Below, piece after piece: positions 1-7,293 of a stretch of 34,401 nucleotides of DNA. Under the pieces are notes generated by a model. It saw only the letters and a program-made list of their open reading frames with translations, did not search any database and was not told where the DNA came from. Made by a program: the position numbers and the translations under genes. Source of the stretch: Clostridia bacterium (GTDB taxonomy: Bacteria > Bacillota > Clostridia > Lachnospirales > Lachnospiraceae); the NCBI GenBank assembly GCA_009929525.1, contig SAAH01000036.1:1-34401 (forward strand), read 5' to 3'. The stretch's first letter is position 1. Every line of letters starts with the position of its first letter.

Positions 1-111
1 TTCACAATACTGTCTTTTCATTTTTTTCAAAAATAGGACAGATTGGTACTTTAGAAGAAGTTATCTCTTTTGAAATTACATTTTGCGGAAACTCAAGGTA
101 AGTAAATGCTG

Positions 112-178
112 AAAAAATGCCTTTCCGTCCCGGGTTTCCAGATAATCTGATATCTGTTTTCCCCCTTCGTGAAAGGCA
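112..178 (-). terminator. Structured hairpin plus T-tract downstream of the CBS gene
   Basis: On the minus strand an 8-bp outer stem (TGCCTTTC at 171-178 with GAAAGGCA at 118-125) closes over a short G/C pairing (GGG around 161-165 with CCC around 132-134) and an apical 6-bp hairpin (CAGATA 151-156 with TATCTG 139-144). Six T residues follow directly (112-117). This has the form of an intrinsic terminator and starts 21 nt past the CBS-protein stop. The multi-stem form with purine-rich internal loops is more elaborate than a simple terminator, so a leader RNA for a gene beyond the left edge is also possible. Confidence 0.55.
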
Positions 179-198
179 CTTCATTCGTAAAATACTTC

Positions 199-648
199 TT
201 ATTCTATGATCACTTTTTTATGTTCTTCTGCCCGGCACCGCTCTTCTGCCCGGCTCTTTTTATAGCAATATTTCAAAATATCACTTCGTCTGATGATACC
301 TATAAAATTATCTGCATCATCCACAACTGGTACATAGTTTTGTCTCATTGCCACTTCCACCAGATCTTCCATATTGCAGTCGATGCTTACGGATGTATAC
401 TTCCATCTAAGTGGTACCCGGCTGATCTGATAGTCCTCTGCTTCTTTGATATTCAACATATATCGCTCTTTAATGACCCGCAGCAGATCACCTTCTGTAA
501 CTGTCCCCACATACCTTCCGTTTTTATTCAGCATCGGAATCGCTGTGTACTTATGGTACTCTATCTTCTCAAGTACCTGTCGTAATGTATCGTCATTATA
601 TACATACGCTACATCACTTTTTGGTGTTAAAAAAAATAATATATTCAT
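199..648 (-). CDS. CBS-domain pair protein
   Basis: A 149-residue cytoplasmic protein made of two CBS motifs. The first spans about residues 12-60 and contains YHKYTAIPMLNKNGRYVGTV followed by TEGDLL. The second spans about residues 84-132, with YVPVVDDADNFIGIIRRSDI. CBS pairs bind adenosyl nucleotides (AMP, ATP, SAM) and usually act as sensors. No partner enzyme domain is fused here, so this is a stand-alone CBS module of unknown target. The C-terminal 20 residues are highly charged (Lys/Arg/Glu). The ATG follows a GGGGGAT ribosome binding site. The gene is divergent from the LUD gene and ends at a structured terminator-like hairpin. The family is secure; the ligand and role are unknown. Confidence 0.85.
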   Translation of the reverse strand: MNILFFLTPKSDVAYVYNDDTLRQVLEKIEYHKYTAIPMLNKNGRYVGTVTEGDLLRVIKERYMLNIKEAEDYQISRVPLRWKYTSVSIDCNMEDLVEVAMRQNYVPVVDDADNFIGIIRRSDILKYCYKKSRAEERCRAEEHKKVIIE

Positions 649-678
649 ACGTTATCCCCCATTTAATCAACTAAAGAT

Positions 679-684
679 ATTATA
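679..684 (-). promoter_or_regulatory. Probable -10 element of the CBS gene
   Basis: A perfect TATAAT on the minus strand lies about 30 nt upstream of the CBS-protein ATG. No good -35 box is visible at 16-18 nt, so the assignment rests on the -10 element and its position in the divergent intergenic space (649-822). Confidence 0.4.
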
Positions 685-822
685 TACTAAATCGCTTCAT
701 ATTTGGTGAAATGGATGTGAATAATTTCTAATATTTTTCTTAATTTAACTGTTCCTCTTTTCGCTGTAACAAGTTATACTAAACTTAGCTGAAAATACAT
801 TTACATCGGAAGGAGGATTTTT

Positions 823-1458
823 ATGTCTTTTAAATCAGAAAGTTTTTCACAGGCCGCACAGACAGTCAGCAAAAGGATGGAAGCGCGAGGTTTCTCATGT
901 TTCTATTGTGAGGATAAAGCTGCCATTGCAGCTAAGATCAACGAATTAATGCCTTCAGGCTCTTCAGTTACATGGGGTGGCTCTGAATCCTTAGTAGAAG
1001 CCGGTATTATCGATATGGTACATAGCCGCGATTACGAGGTCATCGATCGTAAAAGTGCCTCTACCCCAGAAGAAGCCCGTGCTCTTTATGGCAGGATCGT
1101 ATGTGCTGATTATTTTCTCACCAGCACCAATGCCTTCACTCTTGATGGCGAGCTTGTCAATGTTGATGGCAATGGCAATCGTGTAGCCTGTCTCATATCT
1201 GGTCCATCACATGTCATCGTGGTTGCCAGTATGAATAAACTCTGCGTCAATGTAGGCGATGCTATTCGCAGGATACACACCCACGCAGCTCCACCAAATG
1301 CCATTCGCGTAGGTGCCAACACCCCATGCTCAAAAACCGGTATCTGTGCTGACTGTCTGAGCCCTGACTGTATCTGCTGCCAGACGGTCGTTACAAGAAA
1401 ATCCCGGCAGCCCGGCAGGATCATCGTTATTCTTACCGGAGAACCTCTTGGTTTCTAG
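823..1458 (+). CDS. LUD-domain protein (lactate-utilisation LutC/YkgG-like)
   Basis: A 211-residue protein of the LUD family (formerly DUF162), in which LutC/YkgG proteins belong to lactate oxidation complexes. Family features visible are the N-terminal helix with KRMEARGF, the GGSESL turn near residue 50, the DYFLTSTNAFTLDGELVNVDG stretch split around residue 105, and the late VGDAIRRI segment. The C-terminal part is cysteine-rich (about residues 168-188: CSKTGICADC, then CICC), as in the stand-alone clostridial subfamily. The neighbouring lutA/lutB subunits are absent, so a lactate role is not supported by context. The ATG has an excellent AAGGAGGA site 6-7 nt upstream. The gene is monocistronic and ends at a strong hairpin. 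The exact substrate is unknown. Confidence 0.85.
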   Translation: MSFKSESFSQAAQTVSKRMEARGFSCFYCEDKAAIAAKINELMPSGSSVTWGGSESLVEAGIIDMVHSRDYEVIDRKSASTPEEARALYGRIVCADYFLTSTNAFTLDGELVNVDGNGNRVACLISGPSHVIVVASMNKLCVNVGDAIRRIHTHAAPPNAIRVGANTPCSKTGICADCLSPDCICCQTVVTRKSRQPGRIIVILTGEPLGF

Positions 1459-1466
1459 CTATCAGT

Positions 1467-1516
1467 AAAAAAACTCCCAACAGAGCCGAAACATATGGCT
1501 GTGCTGGGAGTTTTTT
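1467..1516. terminator. Bidirectional intrinsic terminator
   Basis: The arms AAAAACTCCCAACAGAGCC and GGCTGTGCTGGGAGTTTTT pair over 19 positions with two imperfect pairs around a short loop. Runs of six to seven T follow on either strand. It sits between the convergent LUD gene (plus) and the ABC permease gene (minus), so it can end both transcripts. Confidence 0.9.
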
Positions 1517-1533
1517 ACATTCTCACCTATTTG

Positions 1534-2808
1534 TTATTCGTGTCTCAGTGCATCGATCGGGTTCAGATTTGCTGCCTTGATAGATGGCAGAAGCCCGAAT
1601 ATAATACCGATAGCCATAGAAAATACAACTGCCAGGATTCCTGCCGGCATACTTATCGCTACAGGTGTCTGCGACATTCGCGCGATCACCTGCGACAACA
1701 CAATTCCGGCAATCACCCCCAGGATTCCTCCTATACTGGTAAGTACTGCGGCTTCCGTCAAAAACTGCCACAAAATCTTCCTTTTTCTGGCGCCGATAGC
1801 TTTCTTAAGTCCGATCTCACTGGTACGCTCTGTTACAGAAACCAACATGATATTCATAACACCGATACCGCCTACTAATAACGAAATACTGGCGATCCAC
1901 AGGAGCTGCTTGTTTGTATTTTCACTGACACGCTGCAGGTTCTTTACTGTTTCCAGAAGATCCGCTGCCTTATAAGATACACTGGCATCTCCCGATTCTT
2001 CCCCGCCAACCTGCTGACTTACAACCGCCTGATTCATGATATCTTCTACTTTTTTGCCCAGGCTGCTCATAGTATCTGTACTTTCCGCCATGATACTCAC
2101 TTCCATCGGCTCATCAAAATTAAAAATGATAGGCCACGTCGTCTGTGGTATGACAACCAATCCAAAAGAATCCTGATTATACATATAATAATCGGAAATG
2201 CTGTTGATGACCGGTTCAAATGCTTCTGATTTGCAGATATTTCCAACGATAGTGAAAGGTTCCCCTCTGATCTCCAGTGTCTTTCCTATTGGATCTTCTC
2301 CCGGAAACAAAGTCTGGACCGCTGTATCGTCCAAGAGTGCGACCTTTCGTATCTTCGTAATATCTTCTTCCACAAATCCTCTTCCATTTTTCACCACATA
2401 TCCCTTTGTCTGAAGATAATTCAGATCTGTGCCACAGATTCCGCCGCTGTCCAGTGATCTGTCCTGATATGTGATTCCGTCGATGTAAGTCCTTCGGTTA
2501 TAAAAGGAAGCATTCTTTACTCCTTCAAGTGCCCGTATCTCTTCTTTTTGCTCTTCCGAGATAACATTTACACCCTCCGGGAGGCCCTGGTCAATATAGT
2601 ACTCTCCCTCCCCCTGATAAAGCCTTACATCCACATTATTATTTCCCGCACCGATCAGATTTTCTTTGATCTGTTCATTCGTTCCCCTTATCGTAGAAAC
2701 TATGGAAATGATCGATGCAATTCCTATAATGATACCCAGCATAGTCAAAAATGATCTCATCTTGTGCGACCATATTCCACCAAAAGCCAGTCTAATATTT
2801 TCTAACAT
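1534..2808 (-). CDS. MacB/FtsX-type ABC transporter permease
   Basis: A 424-residue inner-membrane permease of the MacB/FtsX class. It has one N-terminal membrane helix (about residues 18-40, TMLGIIIGIASIISIVST) after the typical amphipathic start NIRLAFGGIWSHKMRS. A large extracytoplasmic MacB-periplasmic-core-like domain follows (about 45-285). Three C-terminal helices make the FtsX domain, with the conserved TSEIGLKKAIGARKRKIL cytoplasmic loop near residue 330 and a PIDALRHE-type end. It pairs with the ATPase encoded two genes upstream. Such permeases do not form a channel in the classic sense but couple ATP hydrolysis to extracytoplasmic motion (known for MacB and LolCDE). This is the last gene of the four-gene operon, ending at the shared terminator. 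The substrate cannot be inferred. Confidence 0.9.
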   Translation of the reverse strand: MLENIRLAFGGIWSHKMRSFLTMLGIIIGIASIISIVSTIRGTNEQIKENLIGAGNNNVDVRLYQGEGEYYIDQGLPEGVNVISEEQKEEIRALEGVKNASFYNRRTYIDGITYQDRSLDSGGICGTDLNYLQTKGYVVKNGRGFVEEDITKIRKVALLDDTAVQTLFPGEDPIGKTLEIRGEPFTIVGNICKSEAFEPVINSISDYYMYNQDSFGLVVIPQTTWPIIFNFDEPMEVSIMAESTDTMSSLGKKVEDIMNQAVVSQQVGGEESGDASVSYKAADLLETVKNLQRVSENTNKQLLWIASISLLVGGIGVMNIMLVSVTERTSEIGLKKAIGARKRKILWQFLTEAAVLTSIGGILGVIAGIVLSQVIARMSQTPVAISMPAGILAVVFSMAIGIIFGLLPSIKAANLNPIDALRHE

Positions 2809-2843
2809 TGTCTTCCTCCCGCACCTGTATCATTCTGTCTCAC

Positions 2844-4925
2844 TTAGGAATACAGTTCTTCCAAAGTTCCCGGTTCCGTTTTGGCTCCTTCTATTGCATT
2901 TTTTTCATATGGAAATGCAATGCTTTCATCACCATTAAGGCCGCTCCCGATCTCATAGGATGAACCATAAACGATTCGTGATATCTGGACCGGCTGCCGT
3001 TTGAGGCGTCCCTCTCCATCATCTATCATCACATAGTATTCTCCATCTCCAGATCGTACAAAGGCTTTATCGATAATAATACCTGATGCTCCCATACCCT
3101 CATCACTTATGGGGGTAAGTTCAGCATAATTGTTATTTTTCAGTCCATCTGCCTCAGGAATATATGCAATAAATGGATATTGCGAGGAATTTACTCCCTG
3201 CTCAGATTCCGTTGGATATGGTGAAATATCCCTTACCTCAGCCATGAAACTTACACCTGTATCATAACAGTATCCGCTTAACTGCTGGCCCACCTTCAGA
3301 TCATCCAGCTGCATCTCTCCCACAGTAGCCTGCACATACAAACCTTCACTGCTCACCACCTGGATGAGAGGTGTACCATCAACACTTGGTTTTTCCGGAT
3401 CTCCTACTGTTTTCACCACACCATTCAGCGTACTTTCTATCGTCTGATCTTCCAATTCTTTCTTTATCTTCTTAATCTCAAGATCAGCCTCTTTCAGATC
3501 AAGTTTGTAATCACGGATTGCTTTTTCCTGTTCCTTGATCTGATTCTGGATTTCTTCTTTTGACATCACTCCATCACCTGCATAGCCACCCATCACGCTT
3601 GAAAGATTTTTATCCGTATCTGTATCTATCGGAATCAAACCTACTGCCATGGAAGATGCTGTCATTGACTGCGGTACTGCTGCTCCTGATGGCTCACCCT
3701 GTCTCAGGTCTTGGGTTGGATCCTGTATTGGGTCCTGAGTCGGCTCCTGAGTCGGCTCCTGGGTTGGCATCTGTGTTGGCTCCTGGGTTGGCTCCTGCGT
3801 TGGCTCCTGGGTCGGCTCCTGGGTTGGCTCCTGGGTCGGTTCCTGGGTTGGCTCTGTCGTTGGCTCAACTGCCTTAGACTTCAATCCAACCACATACTCA
3901 TCCTCATCCACAAAATCTCCAAGTGCATCTGCTGACTGTTCCCATGCTCTAAGCAAAATCCCTGCACTGCTTCCGCCGTCCCTAACTTCTATCCTGAAGT
4001 ATCCGCCAAGCGTTTTCATCTGATTAAAGAAACTCCCTTTTACAATACCATCCGCACTCACAAGGAATACATACGGTTTTTCGGCACTTCCATCACCTTT
4101 ATACCAGCCCTTATTCGCTGCTGAACCTGCATCGAGTATCTGTACTGCTGTGACCGGATCGGTTTCTTCCTGATCATCTTCAACAACTTCGCCCAGTTTG
4201 AGTTCGAATCTCATGTCCGGATCAAAAGCTGTCTCTGCCTCCGCTATCTGCTGACCCCATATTTTCATCAAAGCTCCATTACTAAGATCGCCTTCTCTCA
4301 TCTCTATAACAAAGAAACACTGCTCCGCTGCCATCTGATTCAAAAAGCTGCCATATATGACTCCATTCTGACTTATCAGAAAATGATAAGGATCCTCCAC
4401 GGTTCCTTCCCCCATATAAGGTTGCGAATCACCGTCAAGCTGCGCCAATGCTTCAGAAGGTTCTTCTTCCTCCATCGGCTCTTCCGGCATATTAAAATCT
4501 CCAATATCTCCATAACCTCCCATATCGTCTGTGGCAGGCTTTGCATTTTTGAGTTTATCTATTTCTCTTTGTGCCTTTTTGATATTCAGTTCTATACCTT
4601 CACGATCAAGTTTTTTCATTTCCAGATTCAGGTTTACTAAAGTCATGTCATAGGAAATCAACGGATCCCCAATATTCACACTGTCACCTTCTTTAACGAA
4701 GATTTCATTTACCACCTGTGAATCACTCAGATAAACATTCTGTGACACATCTGATGTTATCATTCCGGAAAAAGTAGAATCAGACATGCCTCCAAATCCC
4801 ATCATTTCCTGCAGAGAAATAACCTTAACTTTTTCACTGCTGGTCTGCTTCACAGCAAACGTGATCGTTCCACCAAGAAGGACGATCCCGATCACTGCAC
4901 CGATTGCTATCAATCTCTTTTTCAT
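2844..4925 (-). CDS. HlyD/MacA-type efflux adaptor with PTQE repeats and a duplicated inserted domain
   Basis: A 693-residue membrane-anchored adaptor. Visible parts: a signal-anchor helix (about 4-25); a lipoyl half with VNEIFVKEGDSVNIGDPLIS (about 72-91); the first coiled-coil helix (about 97-130); an acidic linker; two copies of a roughly 60-residue domain (about 172-231 and 277-336, each with PY-FL-S and GSF-NQM motifs); a PTQEPTQEP linker (about 354-405); the returning coiled-coil helix (about 435-485); then the second lipoyl half and beta-barrel. MacA-type adaptors are normally 350-450 residues, so some 300 residues are inserted at the tip between the coiled-coil helices. It starts 3 nt after the ATPase stop behind AAGGAGGAG. 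It should join the ATPase and permease in an efflux assembly. The function of the inserted domains is unknown. Confidence 0.87.
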   Translation of the reverse strand: MKKRLIAIGAVIGIVLLGGTITFAVKQTSSEKVKVISLQEMMGFGGMSDSTFSGMITSDVSQNVYLSDSQVVNEIFVKEGDSVNIGDPLISYDMTLVNLNLEMKKLDREGIELNIKKAQREIDKLKNAKPATDDMGGYGDIGDFNMPEEPMEEEEPSEALAQLDGDSQPYMGEGTVEDPYHFLISQNGVIYGSFLNQMAAEQCFFVIEMREGDLSNGALMKIWGQQIAEAETAFDPDMRFELKLGEVVEDDQEETDPVTAVQILDAGSAANKGWYKGDGSAEKPYVFLVSADGIVKGSFFNQMKTLGGYFRIEVRDGGSSAGILLRAWEQSADALGDFVDEDEYVVGLKSKAVEPTTEPTQEPTQEPTQEPTQEPTQEPTQEPTQMPTQEPTQEPTQDPIQDPTQDLRQGEPSGAAVPQSMTASSMAVGLIPIDTDTDKNLSSVMGGYAGDGVMSKEEIQNQIKEQEKAIRDYKLDLKEADLEIKKIKKELEDQTIESTLNGVVKTVGDPEKPSVDGTPLIQVVSSEGLYVQATVGEMQLDDLKVGQQLSGYCYDTGVSFMAEVRDISPYPTESEQGVNSSQYPFIAYIPEADGLKNNNYAELTPISDEGMGASGIIIDKAFVRSGDGEYYVMIDDGEGRLKRQPVQISRIVYGSSYEIGSGLNGDESIAFPYEKNAIEGAKTEPGTLEELYS
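3708..3868 (-). repeat. Coding tandem repeat (12-bp unit, PTQE linker)
   Basis: About 13 imperfect copies of a 12-bp unit, seen on the plus strand as variants of GGCTCCTGGGTT. They encode PTQE-type tetrapeptides at about residues 352-405 of the efflux adaptor. Every unit is a multiple of three, so slippage would change linker length without breaking the frame. Interruptions (PTQM, PTQD, PIQD) show the array is partly diverged at its C-terminal end. Confidence 0.9.
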
Positions 4926-4928
4926 GGG

Positions 4929-5600
4929 TCACTCCTCCTTTCTCAAGATTCCGTCACGTATAATTACCTTTCTTTGTGCATAGGACGCTATCTCAGCATC
5001 ATGTGTGATCATCAGTACGCTTACACCATCATCATTCAGGCTTTGAAAAAGTTCCATTACCTGCTCCCCGGAAACACTGTCCAATGCTCCCGTAGGTTCA
5101 TCTGCCAAAAGGATCTTCGGCTGATTTACGATTGCACGTGCGATCGCAACTCTTTGTTTTTGGCCTCCTGACAACTGATTAGGCTGAAAGTCTACACGAT
5201 CCGCAAGGCCAACACGTTCCAACGCCCTCAACGCTCTCTCCCTGCGCTCTTTCTTAGGTATTCCTGCATAGGTAAGTGGAAGTTCTACATTCTCAAGAGC
5301 AGTCTGACGGGCCAGAAGCTGAAAGTTCTGAAAAACAAACCCTATCTTAGTCAGACGGATATCCGACATCTCATTTTCCGTGCATTTGCTGATGTCCTGG
5401 CCATCCAATATGAGCGAACCCGAAGTAGCCTGATCGAGGCATCCCACAATGTTCATCAGTGTTGTCTTACCTGAGCCGGAAGGTCCCATGATAGCCACGT
5501 ATTCTCCTTCTTCCATATCAAAATCTACGTGTTTCAAAACGGGAACAACCATCTTACCCTGAATATAATCTTTACAGATATCTTTTACTTCAAGTATCAC
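4929..5600 (-). CDS. MacB/LolD-type ABC transporter ATPase
   Basis: A 223-residue nucleotide-binding subunit. Walker A GPSGSGKTT is at residues 39-47, the Q-loop at QNFQLL (91-96), the signature LSGGQKQR at 143-150, Walker B ILLADEPTG at 163-171, and the H-loop in MITHD near residue 197. The length and the sequence around the signature are typical of the LolD/MacB/YvrO group that works with FtsX-type permeases. Translation starts at GTG in a GTGA overlap with the stop of the first adaptor gene, which indicates translational coupling. It presumably energises the permease at 1534-2808, the only permease in the operon. Confidence 0.95.
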   Translation of the reverse strand: MILEVKDICKDYIQGKMVVPVLKHVDFDMEEGEYVAIMGPSGSGKTTLMNIVGCLDQATSGSLILDGQDISKCTENEMSDIRLTKIGFVFQNFQLLARQTALENVELPLTYAGIPKKERRERALRALERVGLADRVDFQPNQLSGGQKQRVAIARAIVNQPKILLADEPTGALDSVSGEQVMELFQSLNDDGVSVLMITHDAEIASYAQRKVIIRDGILRKEE

Positions 5601-7057
5601 TGTCCATCCTCCGTTCCCATGATGACTTCACCTGCTTTTACTTCGCTGCCGGACGCGGATCCGCCTATTTCTTCACTGCTTATCACTTCATCTCCTGCGG
5701 CTTCCCCACTGACAGCCTCACCGTCCATAGATCCGCCATCAATTATCTCACCACCGGTCATTTCTCCATCCATGATCTCGCCATCCATATTTTCGCCGCC
5801 CATCATTTCTCCATCCATGATCTCGCCGTCCATACCTTCTCCGCCCTCAGGGATCACTGGGTTGCTTTGCCCCATCTGGCCGTTTGCACCTGCTACGGTT
5901 TCCATTCCTTCTTCTAGTCCATCCTCCGCATATGTGATCATATCTTCTTTGTCCAGACCTTCAGCGATCTCGTACTGATACAGATTCTCGTCAAACTGTC
6001 CCAGCGTCACACTGCGTTTTTCAAGCTTTCCTTTGCCATTATCAGCCCACACATAAGGCTTGCTGTCCACATCACAGATAAATGATTCATCCAGCCATAC
6101 ACCAGCTTTTTCCTCTGCCTGCCCGTAATCAGCCTCAATATAAACATGCTGACCAAGCATCAGTCCTTCAGAAGAATCCAATTCTACATAAAATGGATAA
6201 GAGTTTGACTGTGTTGTAGTATCTCCACTGGAAAAATAGTAGTTGCTGGAATCATTTCCCGGATTCTGCATATCTACCTCACCCATCACTCCTGTCCAGG
6301 TCACTTCATCATCAATTCTTGAATGAATGATAACCGCTTCTCCCGGAATGATAGATCCCATGTTCTGTTCGTTGATCTTCCCTTTGATCCTGTAGTCACC
6401 CATAGCAATGATCGTCATAAATGCCTGTGACTCTCCACTGTAATTTGTTTCACTGTCCGTACTGTTGTTAATGGACTTGACCACACCGGCCATCTCACTT
6501 TCTACCTGTGAATTTTCAATACTGTCCTCCAGCTTTTGGATCTCTACCTGTTTGCTCTTCTTCTCATACTCGCTTTGTTTCAGTTCCATCTGAGCACTTT
6601 GGATCTGCATGGTGTAATCAAGCTGTGCATCACTTCCCGCACTTTTCTTTTCTTTTTCAAGTGCAGCGATCTCATTGCTCTTGTTATCTATCGTATTATT
6701 GATCCGTTCGAGTTCCAGCTTGGCTTTTTCCACATCTTCCGTTGCTTTTTCCGTATCATAAGAAAATAAAGGAGTTCCCTTTTCGACCTCCTGTCCTTCC
6801 TCAACAAATATTTCTTTGATCGTCTTATCCTGACTTGGCTGGATATCCAGTTTTTCCTGTGTTTCAACCACACCAGCAAATCGATTGATAGAACCATTTC
6901 CGCTTCCCGGATTCATAAGGCTTTCTACTGTATTTACATATACAACATTTTCATTGTCGCTTTTTGCTCCACGTCCAAGTAAAAACCACAAGCCTGTTCC
7001 TACGATCAGCACACCCGCTGCTGCCAGCGCCCCTACTATTAATGTTTTTTTCTTCAT
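5597..7057 (-). CDS. HlyD/MacA-type efflux adaptor with acidic Met/Gly-rich tail
   Basis: A 486-residue adaptor using the ATG at 7057. That start lies 5 nt behind GGGAGGA, whereas the ATG 18 nt further upstream has no ribosome binding site. Parts: an anchor helix (about 5-28), lipoyl half KEIFVEEGQEVEKGTPLFSY (about 80-99), paired coiled-coil helices (about 105-190), second lipoyl half and beta-barrel (about 195-320), membrane-proximal domain (to about 390), then a low-complexity tail of about 80 residues rich in Met, Gly, Glu and Asp. The tail contains two GEIMDGEM blocks exactly 15 residues apart. It is the first gene of the operon and overlaps the ATPase gene by 4 nt. It is clearly a different adaptor from the one encoded downstream, so the pump has two. 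Confidence 0.88.
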   Translation of the reverse strand: MKKKTLIVGALAAAGVLIVGTGLWFLLGRGAKSDNENVVYVNTVESLMNPGSGNGSINRFAGVVETQEKLDIQPSQDKTIKEIFVEEGQEVEKGTPLFSYDTEKATEDVEKAKLELERINNTIDNKSNEIAALEKEKKSAGSDAQLDYTMQIQSAQMELKQSEYEKKSKQVEIQKLEDSIENSQVESEMAGVVKSINNSTDSETNYSGESQAFMTIIAMGDYRIKGKINEQNMGSIIPGEAVIIHSRIDDEVTWTGVMGEVDMQNPGNDSSNYYFSSGDTTTQSNSYPFYVELDSSEGLMLGQHVYIEADYGQAEEKAGVWLDESFICDVDSKPYVWADNGKGKLEKRSVTLGQFDENLYQYEIAEGLDKEDMITYAEDGLEEGMETVAGANGQMGQSNPVIPEGGEGMDGEIMDGEMMGGENMDGEIMDGEMTGGEIIDGGSMDGEAVSGEAAGDEVISSEEIGGSASGSEVKAGEVIMGTEDGQ

Positions 7058-7123
7058 CTCTATCCTCCCGGCCATTTTTCAAGTCACTCCCTCTTCCAGT
7101 TTTGTACTGCCACATTTGATTTC

Positions 7124-7132
7124 ATTATAGCA
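7124..7132 (-). promoter_or_regulatory. Extended -10 promoter of the ABC exporter operon
   Basis: Minus-strand TGCTATAAT (a TGn extension plus perfect TATAAT) lies about 65 nt upstream of the first adaptor ATG. No good -35 is visible at the right distance, which is common for extended -10 promoters. Confidence 0.6.
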
Positions 7133-7199
7133 TTTGACCCATTTTACTTCTTTACTTTTCTCTTACTATTTCTAAAGAAACTTATAATGTAAGGACAAG

Positions 7200-7227
7200 T
7201 TGACATTTTTCCCCATTCTGTTAAACT
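7200..7227 (+). promoter_or_regulatory. Possible promoter of the DUF1294 gene
   Basis: A perfect -35 TTGACA (7200-7205) is followed after 16 nt by TAAACT (7222-7227), a weak -10. It lies about 65 nt before the ATG at 7294. No better candidate is seen in the divergent intergenic region 7076-7293. Confidence 0.4.
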
Positions 7228-7293
7228 AATGATAGTATTTTTTAATGTAATTCCCCACTTTCAGTACAAAAAGATAACCTGGAGGACCATATA

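Noticed and set aside
118-178. Class I c-di-GMP riboswitch
   Set aside because: A GGGACG-like stretch resembles part of the motif, but the pairing partners and the tetraloop-receptor segment are missing.
2-184. 60-codon frame on the minus strand at the left edge
   Set aside because: It runs through the structured terminator stem and the T-tract, has no ribosome binding site and no recognisable domain.
3708-3868. CRISPR-like regularly spaced repeat
   Set aside because: The 12-bp units are contiguous, without spacers, and encode an in-frame PTQE linker; no cas genes are near.
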